NCBI GenBank assembly: GCA_034044135.1
Contig: CP139021.1
Location: 5,409,635 to 5,473,634 of the forward strand
Length of the DNA: 64,000 nt
Direction of reading: 5' to 3'
Source: Flammeovirgaceae bacterium SG7u.111
GTDB taxonomy: Bacteria > Bacteroidota > Bacteroidia > Cytophagales > Flammeovirgaceae
This document shows positions 27,019 to 35,468 of this stretch, piece after piece. Made by a program: the position numbers and the translations under genes. Within the stretch, counting starts at the first letter, position 1. Each line of letters begins with the position of its first letter. The notes beneath the pieces were generated by a model, which worked only from the letters and a program-made list of their open reading frames with translations, did no database searches and had not been told where the DNA came from.

Positions 27019-30000
27019 TCATTCCCAACTATACCCAATCAAACTACCGCGTTCTTTGTCGTGGGTGATGTTTAGGGAAACTTGGATTTCCTGCTGGAGT
27101 TCTTCTACATGAGAGATGATTCCCACAATGCGATTTTCCCGCTGGAGGCTGCGCAGCGTTTCAAACACCACGGCAAGGGATTTTCTGTCCAGCGTTCCGA
27201 AGCCCTCATCTAAGAAGAAGAAGCTCTGCCCCGACTCATTGAGCGACTTTACATTTTCCGCCAAGGCAAGGGCTAGGCATAGAGAAGCTTGGAAGGTTTG
27301 CCCGCCCGAAAGCGTTTTGAGCAAGCGGGTTTTGCCCCCGTTCAACTGGTCCCGCACTATAAACTCATAGTTCTCGTTCAGGTCGAGGCTCAGGTTATTT
27401 TGCGTAAGCTTCAAAAAGCGAACATTTGCCGCCTTCACCAAGTTTTGAAGGTAAATAGAAGATATATATTTCACAAAGCCTTTTCCTTTGAACAAGCCAC
27501 TCAGCGTACTCAAATTCTCTTGGCGGACTTCCAGCTCTTTCAACTCTTTGTTCAAGCTTTTCTGCTCTTCCAAGCCCTTTTCTATTCGCCCTATTTCCGT
27601 TTCCAGCACCCCTATTTTACGGCTACTTTCCTGCTGAGCCCGTTCCGCTTCCCTCAACAATTGCTCATTTTGAACATGGGTCTCTTCCTTATAAACTCGC
27701 TCGCCAATCTTCTGGACCACGGCAGCCACTTGGCTTTGCACTTCCCGTAACTCTTCCCTAAATGCCGCAATTTTCCTCCGTTCCGATTCCACATCTAGCT
27801 GAAGGGAAAGCGTATTTTTTACATCGAGCAAGTTGGTAAAACTAGTCTGCCCGTACTTTTCTTCAATATCGGCATTGATCGTACTTTTCCGCTCGTTGAG
27901 CTGGCTATGGTTTTCCCGCTCAGCGGCAAGCCTCGAATCCAGTGCCGTCAGCTTTTGCTCCAATACCCTGTGGGCTTCGTCCAGTTCCTTGTAAACCCTT
28001 TCGGTTTCTTCATACCTGCGCTTCCCTTTCTCTATACTATGCTGAAGTTCCTCTTCGGGCTTATCTATGTATTTGATAAAATCGGGGAAATGCATTTTTT
28101 GCCTATACGCCTCCGATTCCGATTCCAACCTCGCTTTCTCCAAAGCCTTCTCCTGATGCTCCTTCTCCACCTTTTCCATGTCCACCCGCTTCTTCTCCAA
28201 TTCCTCGTTCAATCCCTCCAGCTCAGCTTGAAGCTGCTTCATCTTTGCCTTCGCAGCCTCTTGGGCTTTCAGTTTTTCAGAGATTTCCGTTCTTTCTTTC
28301 CCCTCAAAACCAACCCATACAAATGCTTTCTTGTGGGAATTTCTTTCTTCTACTTTCCTTCCCAGCAACTCCTCCTGGTGAGCTTTCAAATTTTCCTCGC
28401 TATCGAACCGACTTTTAGCGGCAACTACTTTTTCCTCCAACTTCCCCAATTGCTTTTGCCTTTCTCCGAGTTGCTTAAGTTGCTCTTCCAGTTTTGCCAA
28501 CTCCTCTTTCACATGTGCGGCTTCCAAGGGCGAAGGATGGTTTGCAGACCCACAAAGCGGGCAAGGTTCACCTTCCACCAAGTTTTCACTGTGGTGGGCA
28601 AACTCATTTTGCACTCGTAGCTCGTGGATGTTTGGCTCAAGCTCTGCCTTCTTTTCTTCCAAGTCAGCCAGTGCTGTGGAGAGTAATTCTTGCCCCTCGG
28701 CAAGGCTTTTATCTTTTGCTATTTCAACGCTTTCTTTTTCAAATTCGGTGAAAACAGTTGCCTGAATCAGCTCCTGCTTACTTACAATCTCCTGAAGCTT
28801 GCCTTCCAGCTCTTTTTTCGCTTTTTCTATGGTTTCCTTTTTTTCAAACCAATGGTCTACATCTTTGAGCAAAGAAACATCTATCTCCTTTTCCCTCAGC
28901 TCCTTCAAAGCTTCTTGCACCCTTTTTTGCTCCAGCTTCGCCTGCTCCAAAGCAGCCTTCAATTGCTCCGATTGCTGCCCCAGATCCGTAGCTTTTGCAG
29001 TTACTTTTTCCAGTGCTATTTTCTTTCCCTTCAGCTGCAAAAGCGTTTCCAAATCTTGGCATTGTTGCGCTATCTTCTCCCGCTCTTCGTAAGCTTTGGT
29101 AGCAGCTTCCAGTTCTGCTTTTTTCGATTGAAACTCCGCAGCCACGCCCGATTTTTCGCTGGCGAGGGACATCAGCTGGGTATCTTTTTTATTGATATCC
29201 TGCTCGCAATGGCGCAGGCTATCTACCAAACTTTTGAAATGCAGCACTGCTTCTTGGTAGCGGTTGAGCTCGTTTTCCAAGTTCTCAAACTTAGGCTCTT
29301 GGGCAAGCATTGTAACTTCCCTTTGCTGGAAAGAAGCCTTTTCGGCAAAGAGTTTTTTTAGTTCTTCTTGAGAAGAAAAATCGGCTTGCAGTAGTCTCAC
29401 CTTCTCCTCTAGCCCTTTCTTTTCCTCCAAAAGCGTTTGAAAAGAAGCCTTTCTTTCATCGAGCAATGCCTTGTTCAGCTCCTTGAACTGCTCCAAACGG
29501 GTGCTAACAACGGTAATTTGCTCCTTGTTTGCCACCCAAAGGGTTTTTACCTTATCGGAAAGGTCGAACCTATCGAGGTGGAAAAGCTCTTGCATCATAT
29601 CCGCACGGCTCTTTGCCCCAAGCTCTATAAACTCCCGGAATTTCCCTTGCGGAATAATCACCGTCTGGCGGAAATTCTCCGCACTCATCCCGATGATCTC
29701 CTCGGGCGTAGCAGTTTCAAGCGGCAACCATTCCCCATCCACCTTCTTCGAAATAATCCTCCTGCCCCGCTTCACGTCCTCAAAGCGCTTGCTGTTCCTC
29801 CGAGCCTCGTACACAAACTTATATTCCTCCTGCCCGCTCTTGCCCGAAAGGCATTCTAGCTCCAGCGCAAACTTATCCGACTGAAGGTTTAGCATGTTAT
29901 ACAACCTATTTTCGTTCTGCGCCAAGCGGTCGCTCTTGCCATAGAGGGCAAACATCATCGCCTCCAAAATGGCGGACTTCCCGCTGCCCACCTCGCCAAA

Positions 30001-30099
30001 AATGCCAAACAGGTGGTTAGAGGTCAGTTTCGTAAAATCAATGGTCTGCTTCTCTCGGTAAGAATACAAGCCTTCAATACTCAGTTTCAAAGGGATCAT
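27019..30099 (-). CDS. sbcC: SbcC/Rad50-like DNA repair ATPase
   Basis: A 1026-residue SMC-like ATPase that normally works with the SbcD nuclease on DNA hairpins and ends. Walker A is GEVGSGKSA at 35-43. Two long coiled coils flank a zinc hook, CPLCG, in the middle of the protein. The C-terminal ATPase half has the ABC signature LSGGQTFQASLCLALALAE followed by FFLDEGFGTLD (Walker B) and a His switch in ISHVEEL. No sbcD gene adjoins it on either side, which is unusual because the pair is commonly an operon. The start at 30099 gives the canonical MIPLKL start. Confidence 0.95.
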   Translation of the reverse strand: MIPLKLSIEGLYSYREKQTIDFTKLTSNHLFGIFGEVGSGKSAILEAMMFALYGKSDRLAQNENRLYNMLNLQSDKFALELECLSGKSGQEEYKFVYEARRNSKRFEDVKRGRRIISKKVDGEWLPLETATPEEIIGMSAENFRQTVIIPQGKFREFIELGAKSRADMMQELFHLDRFDLSDKVKTLWVANKEQITVVSTRLEQFKELNKALLDERKASFQTLLEEKKGLEEKVRLLQADFSSQEELKKLFAEKASFQQREVTMLAQEPKFENLENELNRYQEAVLHFKSLVDSLRHCEQDINKKDTQLMSLASEKSGVAAEFQSKKAELEAATKAYEEREKIAQQCQDLETLLQLKGKKIALEKVTAKATDLGQQSEQLKAALEQAKLEQKRVQEALKELREKEIDVSLLKDVDHWFEKKETIEKAKKELEGKLQEIVSKQELIQATVFTEFEKESVEIAKDKSLAEGQELLSTALADLEEKKAELEPNIHELRVQNEFAHHSENLVEGEPCPLCGSANHPSPLEAAHVKEELAKLEEQLKQLGERQKQLGKLEEKVVAAKSRFDSEENLKAHQEELLGRKVEERNSHKKAFVWVGFEGKERTEISEKLKAQEAAKAKMKQLQAELEGLNEELEKKRVDMEKVEKEHQEKALEKARLESESEAYRQKMHFPDFIKYIDKPEEELQHSIEKGKRRYEETERVYKELDEAHRVLEQKLTALDSRLAAERENHSQLNERKSTINADIEEKYGQTSFTNLLDVKNTLSLQLDVESERRKIAAFREELREVQSQVAAVVQKIGERVYKEETHVQNEQLLREAERAQQESSRKIGVLETEIGRIEKGLEEQKSLNKELKELEVRQENLSTLSGLFKGKGFVKYISSIYLQNLVKAANVRFLKLTQNNLSLDLNENYEFIVRDQLNGGKTRLLKTLSGGQTFQASLCLALALAENVKSLNESGQSFFFLDEGFGTLDRKSLAVVFETLRSLQRENRIVGIISHVEELQQEIQVSLNITHDKERGSLIGYSWE

Positions 30100-30269
30100 C
30101 AGGTGCTATCATTTGGGGCAATGCCCGTTCCAACGCTCGTAAACCTTAAATATAGTAAGCCGCAACGAGTATCTGGGGATTTTTTGCTTTGGTTGCTGGT
30201 TTCTGGGTGCTTGTTACTGGTTATTTAGGGTTTAGCCCATCTTGACTAGAGCTAGCAAAGCTTCCCCCA

Positions 30270-30350
30270 ATCCGTCATTCTCGCGCAAGTGGGAATCTCC
30301 TGCCTACTCGCCAAAAATACCTGCTCCTTTGCAAAATAGGAAGAACAAAA
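30270..30350. repeat. dispersed repeat family 3, left half
   Basis: Starts CCGTCATTCTCGCGCAAG, then GGGAATCTCCTGCCTACT. The same unit, diverged, is at 32396-32440; the right half occurs at 31697-31742 and 32449-32505. ATCTCCTGCCTACT is the complement of AGTAGGCAGGAGAT in the right half, so the full unit forms a long hairpin. Confidence 0.6.
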
Positions 30351-30472
30351 AATGTAACAAATCTTTCAACTCCCGCCTTCAGCTCAAACTAGAAGGAGTT
30401 GATAATGTTTTTTGTAACGCCACTATATGTAGCGTCTGTTTTTGGTAAATCTAATGTTTCGTCTACTAAATA

Positions 30473-30535
30473 GCCAAAACTTCGTTTTGGTCTATTCCTT
30501 GTTTTGTTTGCAATAGGCCAAAACGAAGTTTTGGC
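30473..30535. repeat. nested inverted repeat, cruciform-like
   Basis: GCCAAAACTTCGTTTTGG (30473-30490) is the exact complement of 30518-30535, and CTATT/AATAG extends the stem (30492-30496, 30512-30516). Each arm is itself a hairpin (CCAAAAC/GTTTTGG with a TTC or GAA loop). Confidence 0.85.
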
Positions 30536-30598
30536 GGGGCTTCCATACGCCACTAATGATTACTCTGGCACAATCAAAGGATGCTATCATATAGCGTG

Positions 30599-31402
30599 TT
30601 AGCTGTATTTTCTATTTGGAAAATGACGTTCGATTGCCTCTGTTAATTCATTCTTCCACCTCTCAGAGTCAAATTCAGATCTGCTAAGGTTTGAAAAGTA
30701 TGAATAGTTCTGAAGCATTAAAAGATAGTTCACAAAGTCCCCCTTTAGTTTATATTGTGTCGCAATTTCATAAAATTCTACGGCATCAACTTTTAGATTT
30801 AAGAGCTCTGAAGTATTTGAAGACGAGCTAATGATATTGAATATTGGATCGTCGTATGTTATCCCGTTTGTACGACTCTGAACTATGAAATCTACTGCTT
30901 GCTTATTTGGTAGCCCAAACGTCCAATTGCTGCAAATTGTCCTAATGGCATAATTAATTTTATGCTCGATATTTTCCTCTTCAGTTAATTTGAATAGCCA
31001 AAACCAGCTATCGGAAAATTCAGGAAATAAATCTGATGCCAACTTGAACAGTCTAACAGCTTCGTTTTTATCCTTTCTTGACTTGACCTTTCCCCGTTGA
31101 AAACAACTCAAAAAGTATTGTTCGTCTTTTAGACTTGGATAACTAGTTAGTTCAGAAGATTCGTTGTCGTAATTATTTAGAAATTCATTAAGGTTGGTTT
31201 GAACAGGCTCAAGAGTAAATTCTTCATGATTCATCCAAACAACGATTGGTTCTTGATCTTCTCTACCAATCTGCCAGTAAAGTCCATAGTAATTTCCCGC
31301 TCCATCATTACCCATTTCAAACAAAGTAGTTCCAGAAGGTGGGAAGAATGATATCTCCCCATTGATTGGAGTCACTTGGTTAATTTCTGATGGATAATTC
31401 AT
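30599..31402 (-). CDS. SUKH (SMI1/KNR4) domain protein, possible immunity protein
   Basis: A 267-residue cytoplasmic protein. The N-terminal part (about 10-75) shows the SUKH pattern: FPPSGTTLFEMGNDGAGNYY, then IVVWMNHEEFTLEPVQTNL. SUKH proteins are best known as immunity proteins against contact-dependent or polymorphic toxins, but also have other roles. The rest (about 100-267) is helical and not recognised. No toxin gene lies beside it, so it may be an orphan. A dispersed repeat (31432-31592) starts 30 bases upstream. Confidence 0.6.
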   Translation of the reverse strand: MNYPSEINQVTPINGEISFFPPSGTTLFEMGNDGAGNYYGLYWQIGREDQEPIVVWMNHEEFTLEPVQTNLNEFLNNYDNESSELTSYPSLKDEQYFLSCFQRGKVKSRKDKNEAVRLFKLASDLFPEFSDSWFWLFKLTEEENIEHKINYAIRTICSNWTFGLPNKQAVDFIVQSRTNGITYDDPIFNIISSSSNTSELLNLKVDAVEFYEIATQYKLKGDFVNYLLMLQNYSYFSNLSRSEFDSERWKNELTEAIERHFPNRKYS

Positions 31403-31431
31403 TATTAGTCAGGTTAAATAATTTTACATCT

Positions 31432-31592
31432 AACATTCGTATATCACCACAGTTCCTGATACCCGCCGTATTTAGGTCAGTATCAACCACAGTTCCTGCT
31501 CCACAGCGGCTGTTATTTTTCTTATGGACTGAGCTTCTTTTTCTTGATAAAAAGAGACTCAACACGGTATAAATGTACAAAAAACTTCGCTT
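31432..31592. repeat. dispersed repeat family 1, copy 1
   Basis: Shared with 52532-52692 over about 160 bases. Conserved blocks include CCTGATACCCGCCGTATTT, CCACAGCGGCTGTTATTTTT and ACACGGTATAAATGTA. Within copy 1 the unit TATCA(A)CCACAGTTCCTG occurs twice, once on each side of a GATAC/GTATC dyad. Confidence 0.85.
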
Positions 31593-31696
31593 GGATAGGT
31601 GGAATTATTGGTTTTATATATCTGCCTCCAACTGGGGCGAGCATCCGCTCGACTCAAACAAAGGCGGCAGATAAAAACAAAAAGTCTCCTAGATAC

Positions 31697-31742
31697 CAGC
31701 TCTTTTGCACAGTAGGCAGGAGATGCCGCATCTGTGTGTGGG
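31697..31742. repeat. dispersed repeat family 3, right half
   Basis: CCAGCTCTTTTGCACAGTA, then GCAGGAGATGCCGCATCTGT, nearly identical to 32449-32490. Confidence 0.85.
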
Positions 31743-31882
31743 GCGACGAAATAACCTGAACAGCCTACATTTTTTCCATACCATTTCACCAAAACCTCGC
31801 TGATGGCATGCTTAAAGTAAAGAAAGTATATTTACACATCATTAATTCAAAAACTAGTCTTTTTGAAAGCATCGAATAACTT

Positions 31883-32374
31883 ATGAAGCCATATGTAATA
31901 ATAGTTTTAATGATCTGTTCAAGCTGTCAACTATTAAAAGCCCAACCTGAAAATTTCTCCATTGAGGATACCGCCTTTTTTAAACAAAAGGGATGGATTA
32001 ATTTTGTTACGAATAAAAGTGAATTGACAGGAAGCTTTAATTCAGAGTTTTTCGAAAAAGGGAATCAATTGGAGCTGACTGATTCAAATACATTTCGCTA
32101 TTTTTCTATAAAACAAAGAGTTTGGGATGGATATAAAAGTAAGCTTCTCCAAGAGGGATCGCAGTACTTTATTGACGGTGAGCTGATATTAGAATCAAGC
32201 AAAGACATTTTTAAAATATACCTTCCCATAAAATATCGAAACTCCATTTTTTTAGTCCCTCCTAAAAATATTGGTTCTTTTTTAAAACGTGTATATGACG
32301 CACAGAAAACTGATGACTTTGAAGAATCACTTCTCAGCTACGAGAAATTAAGAGCTGCTTTTTTGCATAAATAA
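31883..32374 (+). CDS. hypothetical exported protein
   Basis: A 163-residue protein with a signal peptide (about 1-21, cut near LKAQP; the SSCQL stretch could be a lipobox). The rest is a mixed alpha/beta sequence (FKQKGWINFVTNK, IDGELILESSKDIF) with no motif I recognise. It lies between two family-3 repeats and has no operon partner. A TATATTTA near 31827 could serve as a weak -7 box. Confidence 0.5.
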   Translation: MKPYVIIVLMICSSCQLLKAQPENFSIEDTAFFKQKGWINFVTNKSELTGSFNSEFFEKGNQLELTDSNTFRYFSIKQRVWDGYKSKLLQEGSQYFIDGELILESSKDIFKIYLPIKYRNSIFLVPPKNIGSFLKRVYDAQKTDDFEESLLSYEKLRAAFLHK

Positions 32375-32395
32375 AACTACACCACATCCTTCCCA

Positions 32396-32505
32396 ACCCG
32401 TCTTTCCCACGAAAGTGGAAATTCCCCACCCATATACCAAAAAAGCCAGCTCTTTTGCACAGTATGCAGGAGATGCCGCATCTGTGTGCGGCATGACTCC
32501 TACTT
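32396..32505. repeat. dispersed repeat family 3, longest copy
   Basis: Contains both halves of the unit. The right end ATGCCGC-ATCTGTGT-GCGGCAT is a perfect 7-bp stem, which is broken in the 31697 copy. The stretch 32506-32668 holds nothing recognised. Confidence 0.65.
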
Positions 32506-32668
32506 CCTTACCGACTCTTCTATTTCGCCTTCCAAAAGCCTCGAAGAACCTGTCCTGTCTTTAGCAGGAGGCGATATAATTATAGCTCGAACAAGCAAAG
32601 AAAAAAAACGCCGAAGGTATGGATAGAAACCTTCAACTATTCTCACCAAGGTTTAGTAACCTTGCAAC

Positions 32669-33655
32669 ATGAACTACGCTCCAGCTTATAGCTCCATTAT
32701 TTCACCAGAATATTTGGCAGAATTTGTCATCGAACACTATGGGTTTGATAACCAGACTACTTGCCGCATGTTGAAAACGGGTGTAAACCACACCTACCTG
32801 ATCACTACTTCGAATAGGAAATTTGTGCTTCGGGTGTATTTCCTCCACTGGCGGACCGAAAAGGAGATCATCTCAGAGTTGGACTTGCTTGGTTACCTTA
32901 AGGAAAACAACATTTCCGTCTCCTACCCTATCCGAGATAAAAATACAGCCTTAATTCAGCGAATCAAGGCTGTTGAAGGGGAGCGATTCGCTGTTTTATT
33001 CTCCTATGCCGAAGGGGAGTCCATCAGAAACCCACCAGAAGAGCTATGTTATACCCTTGGAAAAACCATAGCAAAAATGCACCAACTGACCGTTAATAAA
33101 CGGATCAACAGAATAAAGTATGACGCAGATAGCCTTACCAATTGGGCATACGAACTATCAAAAACGTTCTTTTCAGAATCTTCCGATGAAATGCAGTACT
33201 TTGAAAGAGCCAATTCCATCATTGCTTCTCAGCTGAGTGGTGCAGATGCGAGTAAATTAAGATATGGTGCAATCCACCTTGACCTGTGGCACGATAATAT
33301 GAAGGTCAAAAACGAATTGGAAATCACCCTATTCGATTTTGATAATTGTGGAAATGGCTGGCTATTTTTGGACATCGCCTACAGCCTGATGCTCATTTTC
33401 AGAAATGAGCCGAACAAAGAACTCTTCAACAAGAAAAGAGATCAGTTTTACAAAGGCTATGAATCCATAACGTCCATTTCCAGCGAAGAGAAACGGTTGA
33501 TTCCCTATGGAGGGCTAGCCATTTGGCTGCATTACACAGGCATCCACGTCCAGCGCTTCACCGATTTTTCTAACCAGTTCCTAAGCCACGAATTCTTAAA
33601 GTTTTGGATTCATACTGTAAACCAATGGATGGAATTTAACAGGGTGAAGGTATAA
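32669..33655 (+). CDS. APH-fold phosphotransferase (homoserine kinase II / aminoglycoside kinase-like)
   Basis: A 328-residue cytoplasmic kinase. Seen: FVLRVYFLHW with the ATP-binding region, IHLDLWHDNM (catalytic loop; Asp in HLD, then Asn) and ITLFDFDNCG (metal Asp). The helical C-terminal domain (about 215-328) is typical of the APH/choline kinase superfamily. It is not in an operon. Substrates in this family range from small alcohols to antibiotics; the genomic context does not settle the role, and antibiotic resistance should not be assumed. Confidence 0.8.
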   Translation: MNYAPAYSSIISPEYLAEFVIEHYGFDNQTTCRMLKTGVNHTYLITTSNRKFVLRVYFLHWRTEKEIISELDLLGYLKENNISVSYPIRDKNTALIQRIKAVEGERFAVLFSYAEGESIRNPPEELCYTLGKTIAKMHQLTVNKRINRIKYDADSLTNWAYELSKTFFSESSDEMQYFERANSIIASQLSGADASKLRYGAIHLDLWHDNMKVKNELEITLFDFDNCGNGWLFLDIAYSLMLIFRNEPNKELFNKKRDQFYKGYESITSISSEEKRLIPYGGLAIWLHYTGIHVQRFTDFSNQFLSHEFLKFWIHTVNQWMEFNRVKV

Positions 33656-33761
33656 TTCATATTAAAGTCAAAAGCTGTTTGTTAAAACCTTTACCTCTTC
33701 ATTCAAAAAAAGTATTTTTAATCAAATTCTCCTTTTGTAACCTAATCATCAACATGGTAAC

Positions 33762-34730
33762 ATGAAAAAGACACTACTAATCATACTTTTAGCTACTCTT
33801 GTTTTAAGCTGCGAATCGAACATTAAAAATAAAGACGCAGAAGTAGTAGTTGAAGAAGGCACGGAAATCCCTAAAAAGGCAGATAGCATTCCAAAAACTG
33901 ATCAAGTAATTATCTCTTCGGAAGTTGATGATCAAACCTCGTTACTAGGATCTTGGGTAGGTTATTTCGAAAAAGATACAAAAAGCAACGGTGACAAGAC
34001 TATATATGTTGATGAAGGCTACGTATGGAATCGGGAAAATAAAATCAATATCTCTATCGATGAAATCAAGGATAGCACTGTGGTAGGCCACAGTGTTGTA
34101 GCTGGAAATGACAGACCATTTGAGGGGTCAGTAAAAAAGCTTGACAATGATGTTTTCTCCTTTAATGTGAAAGAACCTGGCGATGATAAGTACGATGGAG
34201 AATTTACATTTACTATTTCAAATGGTCAGCTAACTGGCAAATGGACAGCCTATAAAAATATAGACATCAAGCATAGGAAATACACCTTGGAAAAGAAAGA
34301 GTTTAGCTATAACCCCGACATCATGCTTGAATATTCAAAAGCATATGTAGATTGGAATAAGTATATTGAAAAAAAAGAGTCTTTTGAAATCGATGAAAAT
34401 GAAATAGAAGAATGGATGACTCGAGAATTCGCATCTGCTACCAACCTTATTTATGAAATTAATGCCTCCAATAAGTTGCTGGCAAAAGAAGAGGTAGAAA
34501 ACCTTAAAAAAGGTGATCTTACCATTATTAGAAATACCATTTATGCCAGACATGGATATTCTTTTAAGAATAGACCAATGAGGGTTTTCTTCGATGCACA
34601 ACCTTGGTATATACCCATTCATACCGATATTAAGAGTGATTTTACTGATATTGAAAAGCAAAATATCCAATTACTTTTACGCTACGAGAAGAATGCTTCT
34701 GAATACTATGACCGCTTTGGCAGAGGTTAA
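33762..34730 (+). CDS. lipoprotein with a YARHG domain
   Basis: A 322-residue protein with lipobox LVLSC (Cys 17). A middle beta-rich segment (LLGSWVGYFEKDTKS... FTFTISNGQLTGKWTAY) resembles an extracellular lipocalin-like sandwich. The C-terminal part carries the YARHG motif itself, IYARHGYSFKNRPMRVFF, with the following QPWYIP turn. YARHG domains are extracellular and of unknown function, often linked to surface structures or peptidoglycan. The DUF2306-like gene starts 9 bases after its stop, so they may be co-transcribed. Confidence 0.8.
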   Translation: MKKTLLIILLATLVLSCESNIKNKDAEVVVEEGTEIPKKADSIPKTDQVIISSEVDDQTSLLGSWVGYFEKDTKSNGDKTIYVDEGYVWNRENKINISIDEIKDSTVVGHSVVAGNDRPFEGSVKKLDNDVFSFNVKEPGDDKYDGEFTFTISNGQLTGKWTAYKNIDIKHRKYTLEKKEFSYNPDIMLEYSKAYVDWNKYIEKKESFEIDENEIEEWMTREFASATNLIYEINASNKLLAKEEVENLKKGDLTIIRNTIYARHGYSFKNRPMRVFFDAQPWYIPIHTDIKSDFTDIEKQNIQLLLRYEKNASEYYDRFGRG

Positions 34731-34739
34731 TTTTTCAAC

Positions 34740-35405
34740 ATGAATCAGGTATTTACATATACATTCAAGACTATTTATTATGCATCGTTAGTGTACTTCA
34801 CCTACCTAATGATGCTTATTACACTTCAATATATTCCCCTCAAAATTGATGTTGCTTTCTTGAATGTAAAAGAAAAAGTGTCATCATATACTCACTACCA
34901 ATGGGCATTTTTCAGCCATGTCTACACTAGTATTTTTGTCTTGATTTTTGGAATTCCGCAGTTCTCAAAAACAGTTAGAAACTCGTTTCCAATTGCCCAC
35001 AAACTCTTTGGTAAAGCTTATATACTTCTTGTGCTTTTCATTGCCAGTCCATCGGGGCTTATAATGGCTTACTATGCAAATGGTGGTATTTTTTCTAGGG
35101 CATCATTCATTATCCAAGCTGTTTTATGGTTTGCCTTTACTTACAAAGCGTTTACATGTATTCGGAAAAATGATTGGGAAAACCATCAGAAATTCATGCT
35201 GAGAAGCTACGCACTTACTCTTTCAGCTATAAGTTTGAGGTTGATAAAATGGATAATGGTTTCCACGCTCGAACTTCCCCCAATGGATACTTATAAAATA
35301 GTAGCTTGGTTAGGTTGGATGATAAATCTAATTTTAGTGGAAGTGTATTTGATGAGCAGAAAAACTACTTTCAACAAAAAAAGCTCTAGGGTAAACACAT
35401 CCTAA
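34740..35405 (+). CDS. DUF2306 family membrane protein
   Basis: A 221-residue integral membrane protein with about six hydrophobic segments. The DUF2306 marks are FFSHVYTSIFVLIFGIPQF, AHKLFGKAYILLV and NHQKFMLRSYALT. The family is common in Bacteroidota and has no known function. It follows the YARHG lipoprotein by 9 bases. Confidence 0.75.
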   Translation: MNQVFTYTFKTIYYASLVYFTYLMMLITLQYIPLKIDVAFLNVKEKVSSYTHYQWAFFSHVYTSIFVLIFGIPQFSKTVRNSFPIAHKLFGKAYILLVLFIASPSGLIMAYYANGGIFSRASFIIQAVLWFAFTYKAFTCIRKNDWENHQKFMLRSYALTLSAISLRLIKWIMVSTLELPPMDTYKIVAWLGWMINLILVEVYLMSRKTTFNKKSSRVNTS

Positions 35406-35465
35406 GCCAAGGCATGCCTTGGCTCTACCTTTTTCTAACCTCTAATCTCCAACCTCTAGCTTCTA
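35405..35465. repeat. 20-bp palindrome with pyrimidine-rich tail between convergent genes
   Basis: 35405-35424 is a perfect 20-bp palindrome centred on GCATGC. The tail that follows (CTCTAC, then two AACCTCTA units) matches the tail at 26974-27017, while the palindrome cores differ. Confidence 0.7.
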
Positions 35466-35468
35466 CCC

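Larger units (their letters stand above)
30100..30598. other. repeat-rich intergenic region without a gene
   Basis: Holds the left half of the dispersed repeat shared with 31.7 and 32.4 kb (about 30270-30350) and a large inverted repeat (30473-30535). No credible coding region was seen on either strand. Confidence 0.6.
31403..31882. other. intergenic region with two repeat families, no gene
   Basis: Holds the 31432-31592 repeat and the right half of the family-3 repeat (31697-31742). Short open frames here are translations of the repeats. Confidence 0.6.

Noticed and set aside
31380-31580. Minus-strand frame that is similar to the one at 52516-52728 (HKKNNSRCG, NTAGIRNC)
   Set aside because: Both are translations of the family-1 repeat; the similarity reflects nucleotide identity, the frames differ in length and ends, and the rest is low in coding signal.
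32669-33655. Aminoglycoside resistance kinase
   Set aside because: The APH fold is shared by many small-molecule kinases, and nothing in the sequence shows an antibiotic substrate.
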